From Alphaproteobacteria bacterium (GTDB lineage: Bacteria; Pseudomonadota; Alphaproteobacteria; Rhizobiales; Beijerinckiaceae): DNA of 33,714 nucleotides. The stretch covers positions 1-33,714 of the forward strand of contig JAJPHH010000204.1 of NCBI GenBank assembly GCA_021325385.1. Direction: 5' to 3'. The position numbers were made by a program, and so were the translations under genes. Positions 19,000 to 27,596 of the stretch are shown piece after piece. Every line of letters begins with the position of its first letter. Position 1 is the stretch's first letter. A model generated the notes under the pieces. The model was not told where the DNA came from and did no database searches. It saw only the letters and a list, made by a program, of their open reading frames with translations.

Positions 19000-19218
19000 A
19001 TGCCCAAATCTATTTCGGTCGAGGCTGAAAGTCCCGACGATTCTGCAACGATGTTCAGCCTTCGGATCGACGATCTGATCGTCGGCCGCGGCCTCACCGC
19101 GGCCCAGGCCCATCTCTTGGTCGGAGAGATACTCGAACGCGTCGTCTTGCCCCGGCGCAAGGAGCGTGACCGAGCCGGCAACCCCGGAACGGAAAGCGTC
19201 GCGACGCCTCGCCATTGA
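19000..19218 (+). CDS. small hypothetical protein
   Basis: I do not recognise this 72-aa ORF. It starts at an ATG preceded by GAGG about 12 bases upstream and follows an AT-rich, promoter-like tract. The central part (FSLRIDDLIVGRGLTAAQAHLLVGEILERVVL) reads like an amphipathic helix pair, and the ends are polar. It could be a real short protein; a longer opposite-strand frame covers the same DNA and has no better features. The 164 bases between it and the DUF2794 gene show nothing recognisable. Confidence 0.4.
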   Translation: MPKSISVEAESPDDSATMFSLRIDDLIVGRGLTAAQAHLLVGEILERVVLPRRKERDRAGNPGTESVATPRH

Positions 19219-19382
19219 CGCCGGCGGCGCGCGTCTCGCGCTCTCCGATACATTTGAAGCGCCCAATTGCGCAAGGCAATCGGCCCTTGCCCCGGGCTCA
19301 GCTTCGCGCAATCATGACAGGCTCTTGACGTTAAGGGGGCGCGGCGGCTTCGCCGTGCGTCGCCAGCCAACAGGGAGGCGCG

Positions 19383-19796
19383 ATGAGCGAACTCGATCCG
19401 CCGCAGCAGCGGCGCGCGTCGTCTGACGAGAGCGACGCGCTTGACGCCGGCGTTCAGGACTTCCGACGCGGCGCCGCTTCGACAGGCAAGCCCGCCGCGA
19501 TCGTCTCATTCAGTCGGCAGGAATTGCGAGAAATCATGAATCTCTACGGCCGCATGGTGGCCGCAGGCGAATGGCGCGACTACGCGCTCGATTTCACGCC
19601 CGACGAGGCGATTTTTTCGATCTTCCGGCGGACCTCCGAAACGCCGCTTTACCGCATCAAGAAAGACCCGAAACTCGCCCGCCGGCAGGGCGCCTACAGC
19701 GTCGTCGCGATCGGCGGCTTGGTCATGAAGCGCGGGCACGATCTGGCGCGGGTGATCGGCGTTCTGGAGAGAGGGCCGAAACTGGCGCTGGTTTAA
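19383..19796 (+). CDS. DUF2794 protein
   Basis: This is a 137-aa cytoplasmic protein of the alphaproteobacterial family DUF2794, whose function is unknown. The conserved block begins at about residue 38 and runs to the end. It includes FSRQELREIMNLYGRMVAAG, EWRDYALDF, FRRTSETPLYRIKKDPKL, RRQGAYSVVA and KRGHDLARVI. The first 37 residues are polar and probably disordered. GGGAGG stands before the ATG. The GH5 gene starts 12 bases after its stop, so the two are likely co-transcribed. No enzymatic motif is visible. Confidence 0.85.
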   Translation: MSELDPPQQRRASSDESDALDAGVQDFRRGAASTGKPAAIVSFSRQELREIMNLYGRMVAAGEWRDYALDFTPDEAIFSIFRRTSETPLYRIKKDPKLARRQGAYSVVAIGGLVMKRGHDLARVIGVLERGPKLALV

Positions 19797-19807
19797 CCAG
19801 ACCTCCA

Positions 19808-20914
19808 ATGACGCCGATCAGTCGGCGCGTCGCGCTGACCTCATTGGGCGCGGCTTTGATGGCGCCTCGCATGGCGAGGGCCTCTGTTGCGGACGATCGG
19901 CTGAAGCCGCTCGCCCGCGGCTTCAATTTGCCCGATCAGGCGCCGCTCAATCCCGACAAGCGGCCTGATCGCGCAACCCTGCTCTGGCTGCGCCGGCGCG
20001 GCATGAGCCATGTGCGCTTGCCTTTCCTCGGCGAAGCGGCGATGGCCCGCTTTTCGGATTCCCTCCGTACAAAGACAGTGCTCGACGATTTGGATCGCGC
20101 GCTGGACCTTTTGCTCGATCTCGACTTCGTCGTCAGCGTCGACATGCATCCAGGCGGCGAATTCCAGAAGTTGCATCGCGCCGCTCCGCAAGCCGCGCTC
20201 GCCGCGTTGACCGAAGCCTGGCGATCAGTTGCGGCGCGGATCGCGCGACGATCGCGGGAGCCTATCTTCGCCGAACTCCTCAACGAGCCGAATGTCGATG
20301 ACGCGATCTGGCGCGAGCAAGCCGAAGCGCTAGCGACCGAACTGCGCGCGCTCCTGCCGGCGACCACATTCATCGCCGGTCCTGCGCCCTATCAGCGCGT
20401 CGAGGCTCTGGCGACGTGGCGTCCTCTCGGCGATCTCAATATCGTCTACGCCTTTCACTATTACGATCCCATGCTGTTCACGCATCAGGGCCTCACCTGG
20501 GACGCCGCCGATCCGCTGTCGCGCCTCGCTGGCGTTCCCTATCCGGCGCGGCGCGACGATCCGGCCCTCGTTCGGCTCGTGGAGAATTTAAGGCGGCGCG
20601 GCGACGACTCGCTCGCCGACGAGTTGGATCGCGCGCTGGCGCGGCCCTGGGACAAAAAGATGATCGAATCACAATTCTCGGCGCTGGCCGCCTGGAGCCG
20701 CGCTCATTCAGCGCCGGTCATCCTCAACGAATTCGGCGTGCTGCGGTTCAAGGCGCCGCGAGCCGCCCGGCTCGCCTGGCTGCGCGACGTTCGCGAGACG
20801 GCCGAGGCGAACAGCTTCGGCTGGGCGCATTGGGACTATCGCGAAGGCTTCGGCCTTCTGCTCGAAGACGGCAGGCCCGACGCGCCGCTGATCGACGCGC
20901 TCCTGCCTCGGTAG
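19808..20914 (+). CDS. exported GH5-family glycoside hydrolase
   Basis: This is a 368-aa glycoside hydrolase of family 5 (cellulase-like), expected to cut beta-linked glycans outside the cytoplasm. The N-terminus SRRVALTSLGAALMAPRMARA is a twin-arginine-type signal peptide. The acid/base is Glu160 in LLNEPN and the nucleophile is Glu308 in ILNEFG. HYYDPMLFTHQG and FGWAHWDYREGFGLL complete the barrel's active-site walls. Beside the polysaccharide assembly genes, a role in trimming or releasing the exopolysaccharide is likely but inferred. It converges on the Wzc-like gene. Confidence 0.88.
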   Translation: MTPISRRVALTSLGAALMAPRMARASVADDRLKPLARGFNLPDQAPLNPDKRPDRATLLWLRRRGMSHVRLPFLGEAAMARFSDSLRTKTVLDDLDRALDLLLDLDFVVSVDMHPGGEFQKLHRAAPQAALAALTEAWRSVAARIARRSREPIFAELLNEPNVDDAIWREQAEALATELRALLPATTFIAGPAPYQRVEALATWRPLGDLNIVYAFHYYDPMLFTHQGLTWDAADPLSRLAGVPYPARRDDPALVRLVENLRRRGDDSLADELDRALARPWDKKMIESQFSALAAWSRAHSAPVILNEFGVLRFKAPRAARLAWLRDVRETAEANSFGWAHWDYREGFGLLLEDGRPDAPLIDALLPR

Positions 20915-20918
20915 CTCC

Positions 20919-20940
20919 CCGTCGCCGCGGTCGGCGACGG
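20919..20940. terminator. hairpin between convergent GH5 and Wzc-like genes
   Basis: A perfect 8-bp stem (CCGTCGCC / GGCGACGG) with a 6-base loop lies 5 bases after the GH5 stop and 12 bases beyond the Wzc-like stop on the other strand. No T-tract follows on either strand, so it would be a weak or Rho-assisted bidirectional end. Confidence 0.4.
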
Positions 20941-20952
20941 CGGCCACGGGAA

Positions 20953-23046
20953 TCAGGCCGCGCTCCGCAGCGCATTGGCGCGCGCTGGCTCGAATTGCGC
21001 GTAACGCGTCAAATCCACCTTGTTGAGTACGACGCTGACCGCCCGCGAATCGAGCCCCGCCACGGCCTCGGCGACGAGGCTGGCCTCGGTCGCGTCCCAC
21101 TCGACGACCAGCAGAATCACGGCTCCGGGCGCGAGATCGCGGGCCAGCGAAGAACTCGATAGCGATGGCGCGTCGACGATGACGATGTCGAACTGTCGGC
21201 GACAGCGGCGAAGCAAAGCGTGCAGGCGCGCCCGCGCCGCCTCGAGACCGTTCGGCGCCTCGGCGCCCAGCGGCAGAAGGCTGGCTTGTCCCGCGCCGCG
21301 CCAGCGAATCGCGTCCTGCAACAGCGCATCGCCGAGAAGGACGTCGACCACGCCGCGGCGCTTCAACCGGCCGCCCGACGCTGCGCCGAGTTGCACCAGC
21401 AAAATATCCAAGCCCTCGCGCGCCCAATGAGCCGCGATATTGGCGGCGACCGTCGACTTTCCCTCGCCTGGGCGCGGCGACGTGACGACGACCAGCCCGC
21501 TGCGCGCCGCCCGCTTCAACGGCGCGGCGGCGCAAAGCTCGGCGAAGCAGCGCGCCGCGGCGTTATCCGCCGGCGCGCCGTTCGGCGGCGGCTGCGGCAG
21601 GAACGGGACGACGCCGGCGACTTCGGCGCCGACCAGCCGCTCCGTCTGAGCCGCCGTCACCAGAGATCGTCGCATGGCCTCCCTGGCGGCGGCGGCGCCG
21701 ATTCCGGCCATCGCGCCGAACAAGAAAGAGGCCGCCAGCAGGACAGGCAAGCCGGGCGACGAGGTCCTCGAGGGCGGATCGGCCTGCGAGACGATGCGCA
21801 CGTCGGCCGGCGCGAGCCCCGTGCTCTCGATCAGCTCCTTCTGGCGCGCCGCCAGCTGATCGTAGACGTCGCGGTCGGTTTTGGCGTCGCGCTCGGCCTG
21901 CCTCAGTTTGACCAGGTTCTGATCGCCGACGCCGCTCTCGGCCTGCGCCTTGCCGAGCGCGTCGCTGAGCGCGGCCTCGCGTTGGCGCGCCTCGGCGTAA
22001 TCATTCTTGGCGGAAGCGATCAGCCGGGCCTCCTCGGCGGCGATCTGCCGCTTGGAATCGGCGATCTGAGCGCGCAACGCGACAACCTCGGGATGACGAT
22101 CTCCAAGCACCGCCTCCCGCTCGGTCGCGCGCTGGCTGAGCCGGGCGTAATCCTGCCGCAGCGCGCTGAGCACCGTCATTTCCGGCGTCGTCGGCAAATC
22201 GAGGACGGCGTCGGCGCTTACCTTACGCAATTGCTCCAGCCGCGCGCGCATCTCCTCGGTATGCGCCTTGGCCAGAACCAATTGCTGGTTGATCTCCGTC
22301 ACCCGGCGCTCCTGCAAAAGCTCGCCGGGCCCGGCGTCGGTGATCTTCAGCTCGGCTTTAAGCGCCGCCGCAGCTTCTTCCTCGTCATGCACTTTCTTCC
22401 GCAAGGCGGCCAGCTTCCCGCCCAAGAATTCGATCGCGCGCTGATCGGAGCCGAGCCGGAGCTGGGCTTGATTGTCGACGATCATTTTCGCGGCGGCGTT
22501 GGCGATGCGGGCGGCCTTTTGCGCGTCTTGGCTCTTCATCGTCACGTCGATCACATAAGTCGCGCCGCGCCGGCCGATCGCCAGTCTGCTCCTCAGCCGA
22601 TCGATAGAGGCGGCCCGCTGCGCCCCTTCAGTTGCGGCGCGGTTGAACTCCGGATCCGTGGCGAGGCCTTGTTGGTCCACCAGCGCGCCGAGAAACCCGT
22701 CCGATCGGGCGATCTGAACCATGCTTTCGATGGCGATCGAATCGCCGCCGACATTGGCAAGAACCTCGGGCGTCGTGGTCGCCCTGACGTCTCGCGGGTC
22801 GACCAACACAAGAGCAGTCGCGGCGTATTGATTGAAGAAGAGCCAAAGCGCGAGGGCGCAGAGGACCGCAACAGTCGCCGACACGGCGCAGATCAGAACC
22901 GCGTTGCGTTTCAGGAACAGCCACATCGCCGCCGGATCGAAGAGCCCGCGCAGGTTCAAAGTCGGACTTTCGTCCCAAAGTTCGAGCGCGCCGTTTGAAG
23001 TCGGGCGGGCCGCGCGACGCGATGAGGATTTGCCGGACAGCGCCAT
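20953..23046 (-). CDS. Wzc/GumC-like polysaccharide co-polymerase with ATPase domain
   Basis: This 697-aa inner-membrane protein controls chain length and export of exopolysaccharide in Wzy-dependent systems. A Wzz domain starts with a helix at about 48-71. A periplasmic coiled-coil region covers roughly 190-400 and a second helix lies near 429-453. A P-loop ATPase domain follows, with Walker A SPRPGEGKST (Lys530) and Walker B DIVIVDAPS (Asp625). Two hallmarks of a tyrosine autokinase are missing. The Walker A' segment reads ILLVQLG (548-554) without its aspartates, and the C-terminus has a single tyrosine instead of a cluster. It diverges from the Wzy-like gene. Confidence 0.9.
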   Translation of the reverse strand: MALSGKSSSRRAARPTSNGALELWDESPTLNLRGLFDPAAMWLFLKRNAVLICAVSATVAVLCALALWLFFNQYAATALVLVDPRDVRATTTPEVLANVGGDSIAIESMVQIARSDGFLGALVDQQGLATDPEFNRAATEGAQRAASIDRLRSRLAIGRRGATYVIDVTMKSQDAQKAARIANAAAKMIVDNQAQLRLGSDQRAIEFLGGKLAALRKKVHDEEEAAAALKAELKITDAGPGELLQERRVTEINQQLVLAKAHTEEMRARLEQLRKVSADAVLDLPTTPEMTVLSALRQDYARLSQRATEREAVLGDRHPEVVALRAQIADSKRQIAAEEARLIASAKNDYAEARQREAALSDALGKAQAESGVGDQNLVKLRQAERDAKTDRDVYDQLAARQKELIESTGLAPADVRIVSQADPPSRTSSPGLPVLLAASFLFGAMAGIGAAAAREAMRRSLVTAAQTERLVGAEVAGVVPFLPQPPPNGAPADNAAARCFAELCAAAPLKRAARSGLVVVTSPRPGEGKSTVAANIAAHWAREGLDILLVQLGAASGGRLKRRGVVDVLLGDALLQDAIRWRGAGQASLLPLGAEAPNGLEAARARLHALLRRCRRQFDIVIVDAPSLSSSSLARDLAPGAVILLVVEWDATEASLVAEAVAGLDSRAVSVVLNKVDLTRYAQFEPARANALRSAA

Positions 23047-23067
23047 TGAACTCAGGGATCGACCGGA

Positions 23068-23082
23068 GCCCTCGACGAGGGC
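23068..23082. promoter_or_regulatory. palindrome in the wzc/wzy divergent region
   Basis: GCCCTCG-A-CGAGGGC is a perfect 7+1+7 palindrome 22 bases upstream of the Wzc-like start, inside the 147-base region between the two divergent genes. It could be an operator or an RNA stem in the Wzc-like leader. No convincing -35/-10 pair could be assigned. Confidence 0.3.
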
Positions 23083-23193
23083 CTCAATCGCGGCCTGTCA
23101 AGAACAAGATACACGAAGCGTTAAGCAATGGTTACTAGACGTGAATTTGTCCGCGCGCATCGGCGTCGACTCGACGCGAAATCCGAGGATTCG

Positions 23194-24741
23194 ATGAATA
23201 ATGAGGCGTTCCCGCATGCGAGCCAGGCGCGGCGGTTGTTCGACCACTCCGCTCAGGCCGTGATGGCCTTCGCCATGTGCGCCGCGCCGATTTTGCTGCA
23301 TCTTGTCAGCCCGAATTTGGCGATCGCCTTCGCCGTCGTCTGCGCTTTCGCTTTTGCGCTGTTCTTCGAGCGCGCCGCGCCCATGCTGATCCTCGTCTCT
23401 TTCATGTTTCAGACGATGTTCGTCGCCATGGCCTCGTCGCGGGCGACGCAGTTCTCCGAACTCGACGCCATGAAAGTCTATGACTTCTTGACGACGATCG
23501 GCGTCTGGGCGGCGGTCGCGAGCCGCGTTCTTTTTGGTTACGCCAGCGTCTCGCCCTTCCTTTGGCGCATGATTCTGGCCTCAACCGGCATCCTCGTTCT
23601 GGCCGGCGTCTATTTCATCGCCGGTCTGCCGATCGATTCCCGCGGCGCCATGATCTACATGCGAAATATCGGGCTCCCGGCGCTGCTGTTCCAAATCTGC
23701 CTGTTCGTCGCCTCGCGCAATCCGCTCGCCATGCGCTCGATCATCGGGCTTCTACTGGCCCTGCTGACGATCTGCGGCTATTTCGAACTGCTCGATCTCC
23801 AGCGCTGGCTCGATCTCACCAACGGCTGGCATTATTGGGACTTGGCCTCGCTGACCATGCGCGATGCGAGACTATTCGAGCGGCAGGCTCGCGAGACGGG
23901 CCTCGTCATCACCGGCACGGTCGACTTCCTGACCGGCACCCTTTTTAACACGAACTTGTTGAGCGGGCTCGGCCTGCAGGTCGTGCGCTTGCAAGGACCA
24001 AACTTCCACCCGATCAGTTTTGGCTACTCCTTGGCGCTGCTGATCGCTTTCCTCGGCGCGGAAGGGCGCAAGCTCCTCCCGCTCGCCGCGGCGCCGTTGT
24101 TGCTCTTCATCGGCGCCAAGGGAGCGGTCGCCTTGCTGATATTCTCATTAGCCTTCTGTTTCGCGGCGCGTTTTCATGCTGGTCGGCTGGCGCCCGTCGG
24201 GCTCGTCGTCGCGTTGGCCGTCTACGCGCTGTTCGTTTTCTGGACGGGCGTCCAGAATGGGGACTACCACGTCCTCGGGCTGATCGGCGGCGTGCGCGGT
24301 TTCTTGACCAATCCGATCGGCCACACGCTGGGCCAGGGCGGCAATCTTTCGCTGACGAATTTCGCCCAGATCGACTGGGAGAAGTATCAACATGAAGGCG
24401 CAGCCGAAATCGCGGTCGAAAGCGCGATCGGCGTGCTGCTTTATCAGATGGGAATAGCCGCCGCCGCCGTGCTGGCGATCTATCTCTATGTCGCGCGCGC
24501 CGCTTGGCGTTTGTACCAAAGCTACCGCGCGCCGACGCTGGCGCTTGCAGCTTCGTCGATCGCCGCCATTCTGGTCAACGGCCTGTTCCAGGAAGAGGCG
24601 TTGTTTGCGCCGCTGGCCTTGGGGTTGGCGATGGCGCTGACCGGCCTGTCGTTCGGCGCGACCGATCGTCTCGTCCGCGGCGCGCATCGCGCCGGAGCGC
24701 GATCTGAGCCCGGCGCAGTCTCTCTGCCGGCCGTCGCATGA
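23194..24741 (+). CDS. Wzy-like polysaccharide polymerase / O-antigen ligase family protein
   Basis: This is a 515-aa integral membrane protein with about ten or more hydrophobic segments, resembling O-antigen polymerases and ligases. A large extracytoplasmic loop about 190-270 contains WHYWDLASLTMRDARLFE and LQGPNFHPISFGYSLAL, the arginine- and histidine-rich type of loop seen in the family. It would link repeat units after flipping. The ATG at 23194 has GAGG at good spacing; the frame extends 22 codons upstream without a ribosome-binding site. The GT4 gene overlaps its stop as ATGA. Substrate unknown; family assignment rests on topology and context. Confidence 0.75.
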   Translation: MNNEAFPHASQARRLFDHSAQAVMAFAMCAAPILLHLVSPNLAIAFAVVCAFAFALFFERAAPMLILVSFMFQTMFVAMASSRATQFSELDAMKVYDFLTTIGVWAAVASRVLFGYASVSPFLWRMILASTGILVLAGVYFIAGLPIDSRGAMIYMRNIGLPALLFQICLFVASRNPLAMRSIIGLLLALLTICGYFELLDLQRWLDLTNGWHYWDLASLTMRDARLFERQARETGLVITGTVDFLTGTLFNTNLLSGLGLQVVRLQGPNFHPISFGYSLALLIAFLGAEGRKLLPLAAAPLLLFIGAKGAVALLIFSLAFCFAARFHAGRLAPVGLVVALAVYALFVFWTGVQNGDYHVLGLIGGVRGFLTNPIGHTLGQGGNLSLTNFAQIDWEKYQHEGAAEIAVESAIGVLLYQMGIAAAAVLAIYLYVARAAWRLYQSYRAPTLALAASSIAAILVNGLFQEEALFAPLALGLAMALTGLSFGATDRLVRGAHRAGARSEPGAVSLPAVA

Positions 24742-25853
24742 TCGCCGCCCCCCGCGTGATGCTGGTCCAAACGCAGGCGGAGAACGCCGGCGCGCAGCAG
24801 ATTTCCAGGCTGATCGCCGCGGATTTCACGGCCCGCGGCTTCGATGTCCATCAGGTCTTCTTCTTCCGACGCACCGCCTCGTTCGACGGCGAGGCCAATG
24901 TCGAATATTGCGCGCTGGAGCGGCCGGCCAGGCCGCTCGCCTTTTTGCGCTTCTTGAGGCGCCTCTATGAGACGACCCGCCGAATCCGGCCCGACGTCGT
25001 CATCGCCTTTCAACATTACGGCAATGTCATCGCGGCGCCGGTCGCGCGGCTCGCCGGCGCAAGACGCGTCGTCGCCAATCAAGTCTCGGCTGGGGCGCTG
25101 ATGAGCCGCCCCGTGCTCGCCGCCGACAAGCTGCTCGGCGCGCTGGGCGGCTATGACCGCATCGTGGTCAATTCGCGGCATACCGAAGAGATGTACGCCG
25201 ATTATCCGCGTCGCTACCGCGAGCGCCTGATGCGAATCGATCACGGCTTCGAAGACAAAACGCGCGCCATTTCGAGAGCGGAGGCGCGGGCGGAGCTTGG
25301 GCTGCCGCAAGAGCCGAAGCTGCTGGGCTGCGCGGCGCGCCTGCATCCGCTGAAGCGGCTGGACGCGGCGATCGGCGTCCTTCCGCTCATTCCGAACGCG
25401 CATCTCGCCCTGGCCGGACAAGGCCCGGACGGCGCTCGTTTGGAGACGCTGGCGCGCGAGCTCGGCGTGGCGGAGCGGGTTCATTTCCTCGGCGAGCTGG
25501 AGTCGAAAAAGATCGGCGTCCTGCACGCGGCGCTCGATTGCTTCGTCTTCCCGAGCGCCGCCGAGACGTTCGGCCTGGCTGCCGTGGAAGCGGCGCAATC
25601 CGGCGCGCCGGTGGTCGCTAACGACATCGAAGTCTTGCGCGAAGTTCTCGTCGTCGATGGCGAGCCTTGCGCGCTGTTCGTCGACGCTCGTGATGCGGCC
25701 GCGCTCGCCGCGGCGATCAAAGCGGTCCTGTTCGATAAGACCGTCGCCGCCCGTTTGACGGCCGCGGGCCGCCGCCTCAAGCAGCGCTATCCGCTGAGCG
25801 CGATGATGGACGCCTATAGCGATTTGGTCGCTGAATTGACGGCCCGTCCATGA
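24738..25853 (+). CDS. family 4 glycosyltransferase
   Basis: This is a cytoplasmic GT-B glycosyltransferase of family 4 (group 1), 371 aa. The N-terminal acceptor domain starts MLVQTQAENAGAQQISRLIA. The C-terminal nucleotide-sugar domain shows GCAARLHPLKRLD, HLALAGQGPDGARLE and the E-x7-E motif in SAAETFGLAAVEAAQSG. The ATG at 24738 overlaps the stop of the Wzy-like gene, and its own stop overlaps the next start, so three genes are translationally coupled. It probably adds one sugar of the repeat unit; donor and acceptor cannot be read. Confidence 0.9.
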   Translation: MIAAPRVMLVQTQAENAGAQQISRLIAADFTARGFDVHQVFFFRRTASFDGEANVEYCALERPARPLAFLRFLRRLYETTRRIRPDVVIAFQHYGNVIAAPVARLAGARRVVANQVSAGALMSRPVLAADKLLGALGGYDRIVVNSRHTEEMYADYPRRYRERLMRIDHGFEDKTRAISRAEARAELGLPQEPKLLGCAARLHPLKRLDAAIGVLPLIPNAHLALAGQGPDGARLETLARELGVAERVHFLGELESKKIGVLHAALDCFVFPSAAETFGLAAVEAAQSGAPVVANDIEVLREVLVVDGEPCALFVDARDAAALAAAIKAVLFDKTVAARLTAAGRRLKQRYPLSAMMDAYSDLVAELTARP

Positions 25854-27412
25854 AGCTCGAAATCGTCATCGACCGCGACAAGTTGCGGCTCGCTCATCGC
25901 GCGCTCAAAACGCGGCTCGCTCGCGCCTTTCCCCAATTCGGCGTTGCGCTATGCGCCGCCGAGGACGCCCCGCCTTTGCCCCGCTCGGTCGGGCTATTGT
26001 TGAAATTCGAACGGCTCGCCTATCGCCGCGGCCGAGCGGCGCTTAGCGATCTTGCCCCCGCGGCCGATTTCGACAGACGCGGAGCCGGCGAAGCCGACCT
26101 CGTCGTCGACCTCTCGTCGAACGCCGCAATCTCGACCAGCTCGCTCGTGCTGCGCCCGTTGTTTGAGGGCGGGCGCGGCGAGGCGGCGCTGATTGCGACC
26201 CTCGCCGAAGGGCGCGCGCCGCATGTCGCAATCGAGAACGTCGCGACAGGCGAGGTGGTCGCCGCGGGTTTGCCATCGTTGGAAGGAGCGGACGGCTTGA
26301 CCGGCGGCATGGAGGCTGTCCATTCGCGCCTGGCGATTCTGATCGAACAGGCGATCCGAGAGCCGCGCCGCGCGGCGCCGCGGCCTGCTTCCCAGCCGGC
26401 GCGCGACGTCAAAGTTTTAGGCTACGCCGCCAAGAGCTTGGCGACGGACGCGGCGCGGCTGCTCTATCATGCGACGTGCTATTCGCCGCATTGGCGCGTC
26501 GGCTGGCGCTTCAATGACGGGCCCGGCGTGATGGAGCGCGGCTGCCTCGACGGGCCGACCTGGCGGGTCTTGCCCGATCGCGGCTTTGACTGCTTCGCCG
26601 ATCCGTTTCCCATCGTCTGGCGCGGCAAGACCTGCATCTTCTTCGAACGCCTCGATCACCGCGTCGGCAAAGGCGCGATCGGCGTCGTCGAATTCGGGGC
26701 CGACGGGCCGCTCGGCGAAGCCGTGACGGTGATCGAGGAGCCTTGGCACCTGTCGTACCCTTTCCTCATCGAGGCCGAAGACCAATTGTGGATGATTCCG
26801 GAAAGCTCGGCTTCCGGGCAAGTGCCGCTCTATCGCTGCGTCGATTTCCCTTATCGATGGGAGCGCCGCGATCCTCTGCTAGAGGGGATCGAGGCGGCCG
26901 ACGCGACTGTCTTCGCGCATCAAGGTCACTATTACATGACGTCGGTGGTTCGCGAAGGGATCGGCGGCTATTCGGACACGCTCGCCATTCACCACGCGCC
27001 GAGCCTTTTCGGCCCCTGGCGCGACCATGCGGCGAGCCCGGCGCTGATCGATGCCGGCGCGGCGCGGCCTGCCGGCACGATCGTCGAGCGCAACGGCGTT
27101 CTCTGGCGTCCGGTGCAGGATTGCCGCAACGGCTATGGACGCGCCCTCCGCCTGGCGCGAATCGACCGCCTCGATCCCGATCATTTCGAGCAGACTTTCG
27201 CCGCGCAGATCGCCTCCGGGCCGCTATGGCCGGGCGGCCGACTGCACACGCTCAACCGCGCCGGCCGGTTGGAGACGATCGACGGCGTCGCGATCACGCC
27301 AAAATTCGCGCCGTTGCGCAGGTTCGCGGCGAAGCGGTTCGAGCCGGCCATAGCGGCCCGGGCGCCGGCGATCTCGCGGGTCGCGCCGCGAATTTCCACG
27401 AATCGGCGGTAA
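25850..27412 (+). CDS. glucosamine inositolphosphorylceramide transferase-like protein
   Basis: This 520-aa protein appears to have two parts. Residues about 1-170 look like a formyltransferase-type alpha/beta domain (start MKLEIVIDRDKLRLAHRALK; FERLAYRRGR). Residues about 190-480 form a strand-rich, probable five-blade propeller. Its markers are SPHWRVGWRF near 212, FADPFPIVWRGKTCIFFE, LSYPFLIEAEDQLWMIPESS and RPAGTIVERNGVLWRPVQDC. The second part resembles the N-terminal domain of glucosamine inositolphosphorylceramide transferases and GH43-like folds, and I assign it from memory of that family. It is coupled by ATGA to the GT4 gene and closes the polysaccharide operon. Its real reaction is unknown. 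Confidence 0.65.
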   Translation: MKLEIVIDRDKLRLAHRALKTRLARAFPQFGVALCAAEDAPPLPRSVGLLLKFERLAYRRGRAALSDLAPAADFDRRGAGEADLVVDLSSNAAISTSSLVLRPLFEGGRGEAALIATLAEGRAPHVAIENVATGEVVAAGLPSLEGADGLTGGMEAVHSRLAILIEQAIREPRRAAPRPASQPARDVKVLGYAAKSLATDAARLLYHATCYSPHWRVGWRFNDGPGVMERGCLDGPTWRVLPDRGFDCFADPFPIVWRGKTCIFFERLDHRVGKGAIGVVEFGADGPLGEAVTVIEEPWHLSYPFLIEAEDQLWMIPESSASGQVPLYRCVDFPYRWERRDPLLEGIEAADATVFAHQGHYYMTSVVREGIGGYSDTLAIHHAPSLFGPWRDHAASPALIDAGAARPAGTIVERNGVLWRPVQDCRNGYGRALRLARIDRLDPDHFEQTFAAQIASGPLWPGGRLHTLNRAGRLETIDGVAITPKFAPLRRFAAKRFEPAIAARAPAISRVAPRISTNRR

Positions 27413-27442
27413 GGGCGATTCGATCTCGCGGCTTGATGGGCG

Positions 27443-27550
27443 CTCGCGGCGGCGTCAGAGCCCGGCTCGCCGATATCATTCTGTCCTAACTGTCGAGTGC
27501 TACACCCTCCGAACATCGCTCGCGGCTTATCGCCGCGACGAAGGAGAAGT
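27443..27550 (+). repeat. relic copy of a histidine-kinase gene end and leader
   Basis: Positions 27461-27489 match 30281-30309, the last codons of the histidine kinase gene downstream, at 28 of 29 bases. They would encode the same ending, RL(A/S)DIILS-stop. Weaker similarity continues through the following 50 bases: a TCGAnnGCTA block, TCCG, GCTCGCGGC, a hairpin and an AAGGAGA ribosome-binding-like site at 27541-27547. No kinase gene precedes this copy, so it looks like what is left after duplication and deletion. Confidence 0.7.
27520..27538 (+). terminator. stem-loop in the leader of the small exported protein gene
   Basis: TCGCGGC-TTATC-GCCGCGA gives a perfect 7-bp stem. The corresponding place after the histidine kinase (30334-30359) also has a 7-bp stem (GCTCGCG / CGCGAGC). 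Neither has a T-tract. Both may be RNA-stability or attenuation structures rather than true terminators. Confidence 0.4.
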
Positions 27551-27596
27551 GCGCGGGCCCGGATCGGGCGCCCACGGCCCAATAATGGAGATGACG

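Noticed and set aside
21220-22998. 592-codon open frame on the plus strand opposite the Wzc-like gene
   Set aside because: Antisense shadow: composition biased to Arg, Gln and His, no domain. The opposite strand has Walker motifs and membrane helices.
26743-27489. 248-codon frame ending in RLADIILS as a gene of its own
   Set aside because: Most of it is an out-of-frame shadow of the GINT-like gene. Only its last codons match the kinase end, so I treat those as a relic.
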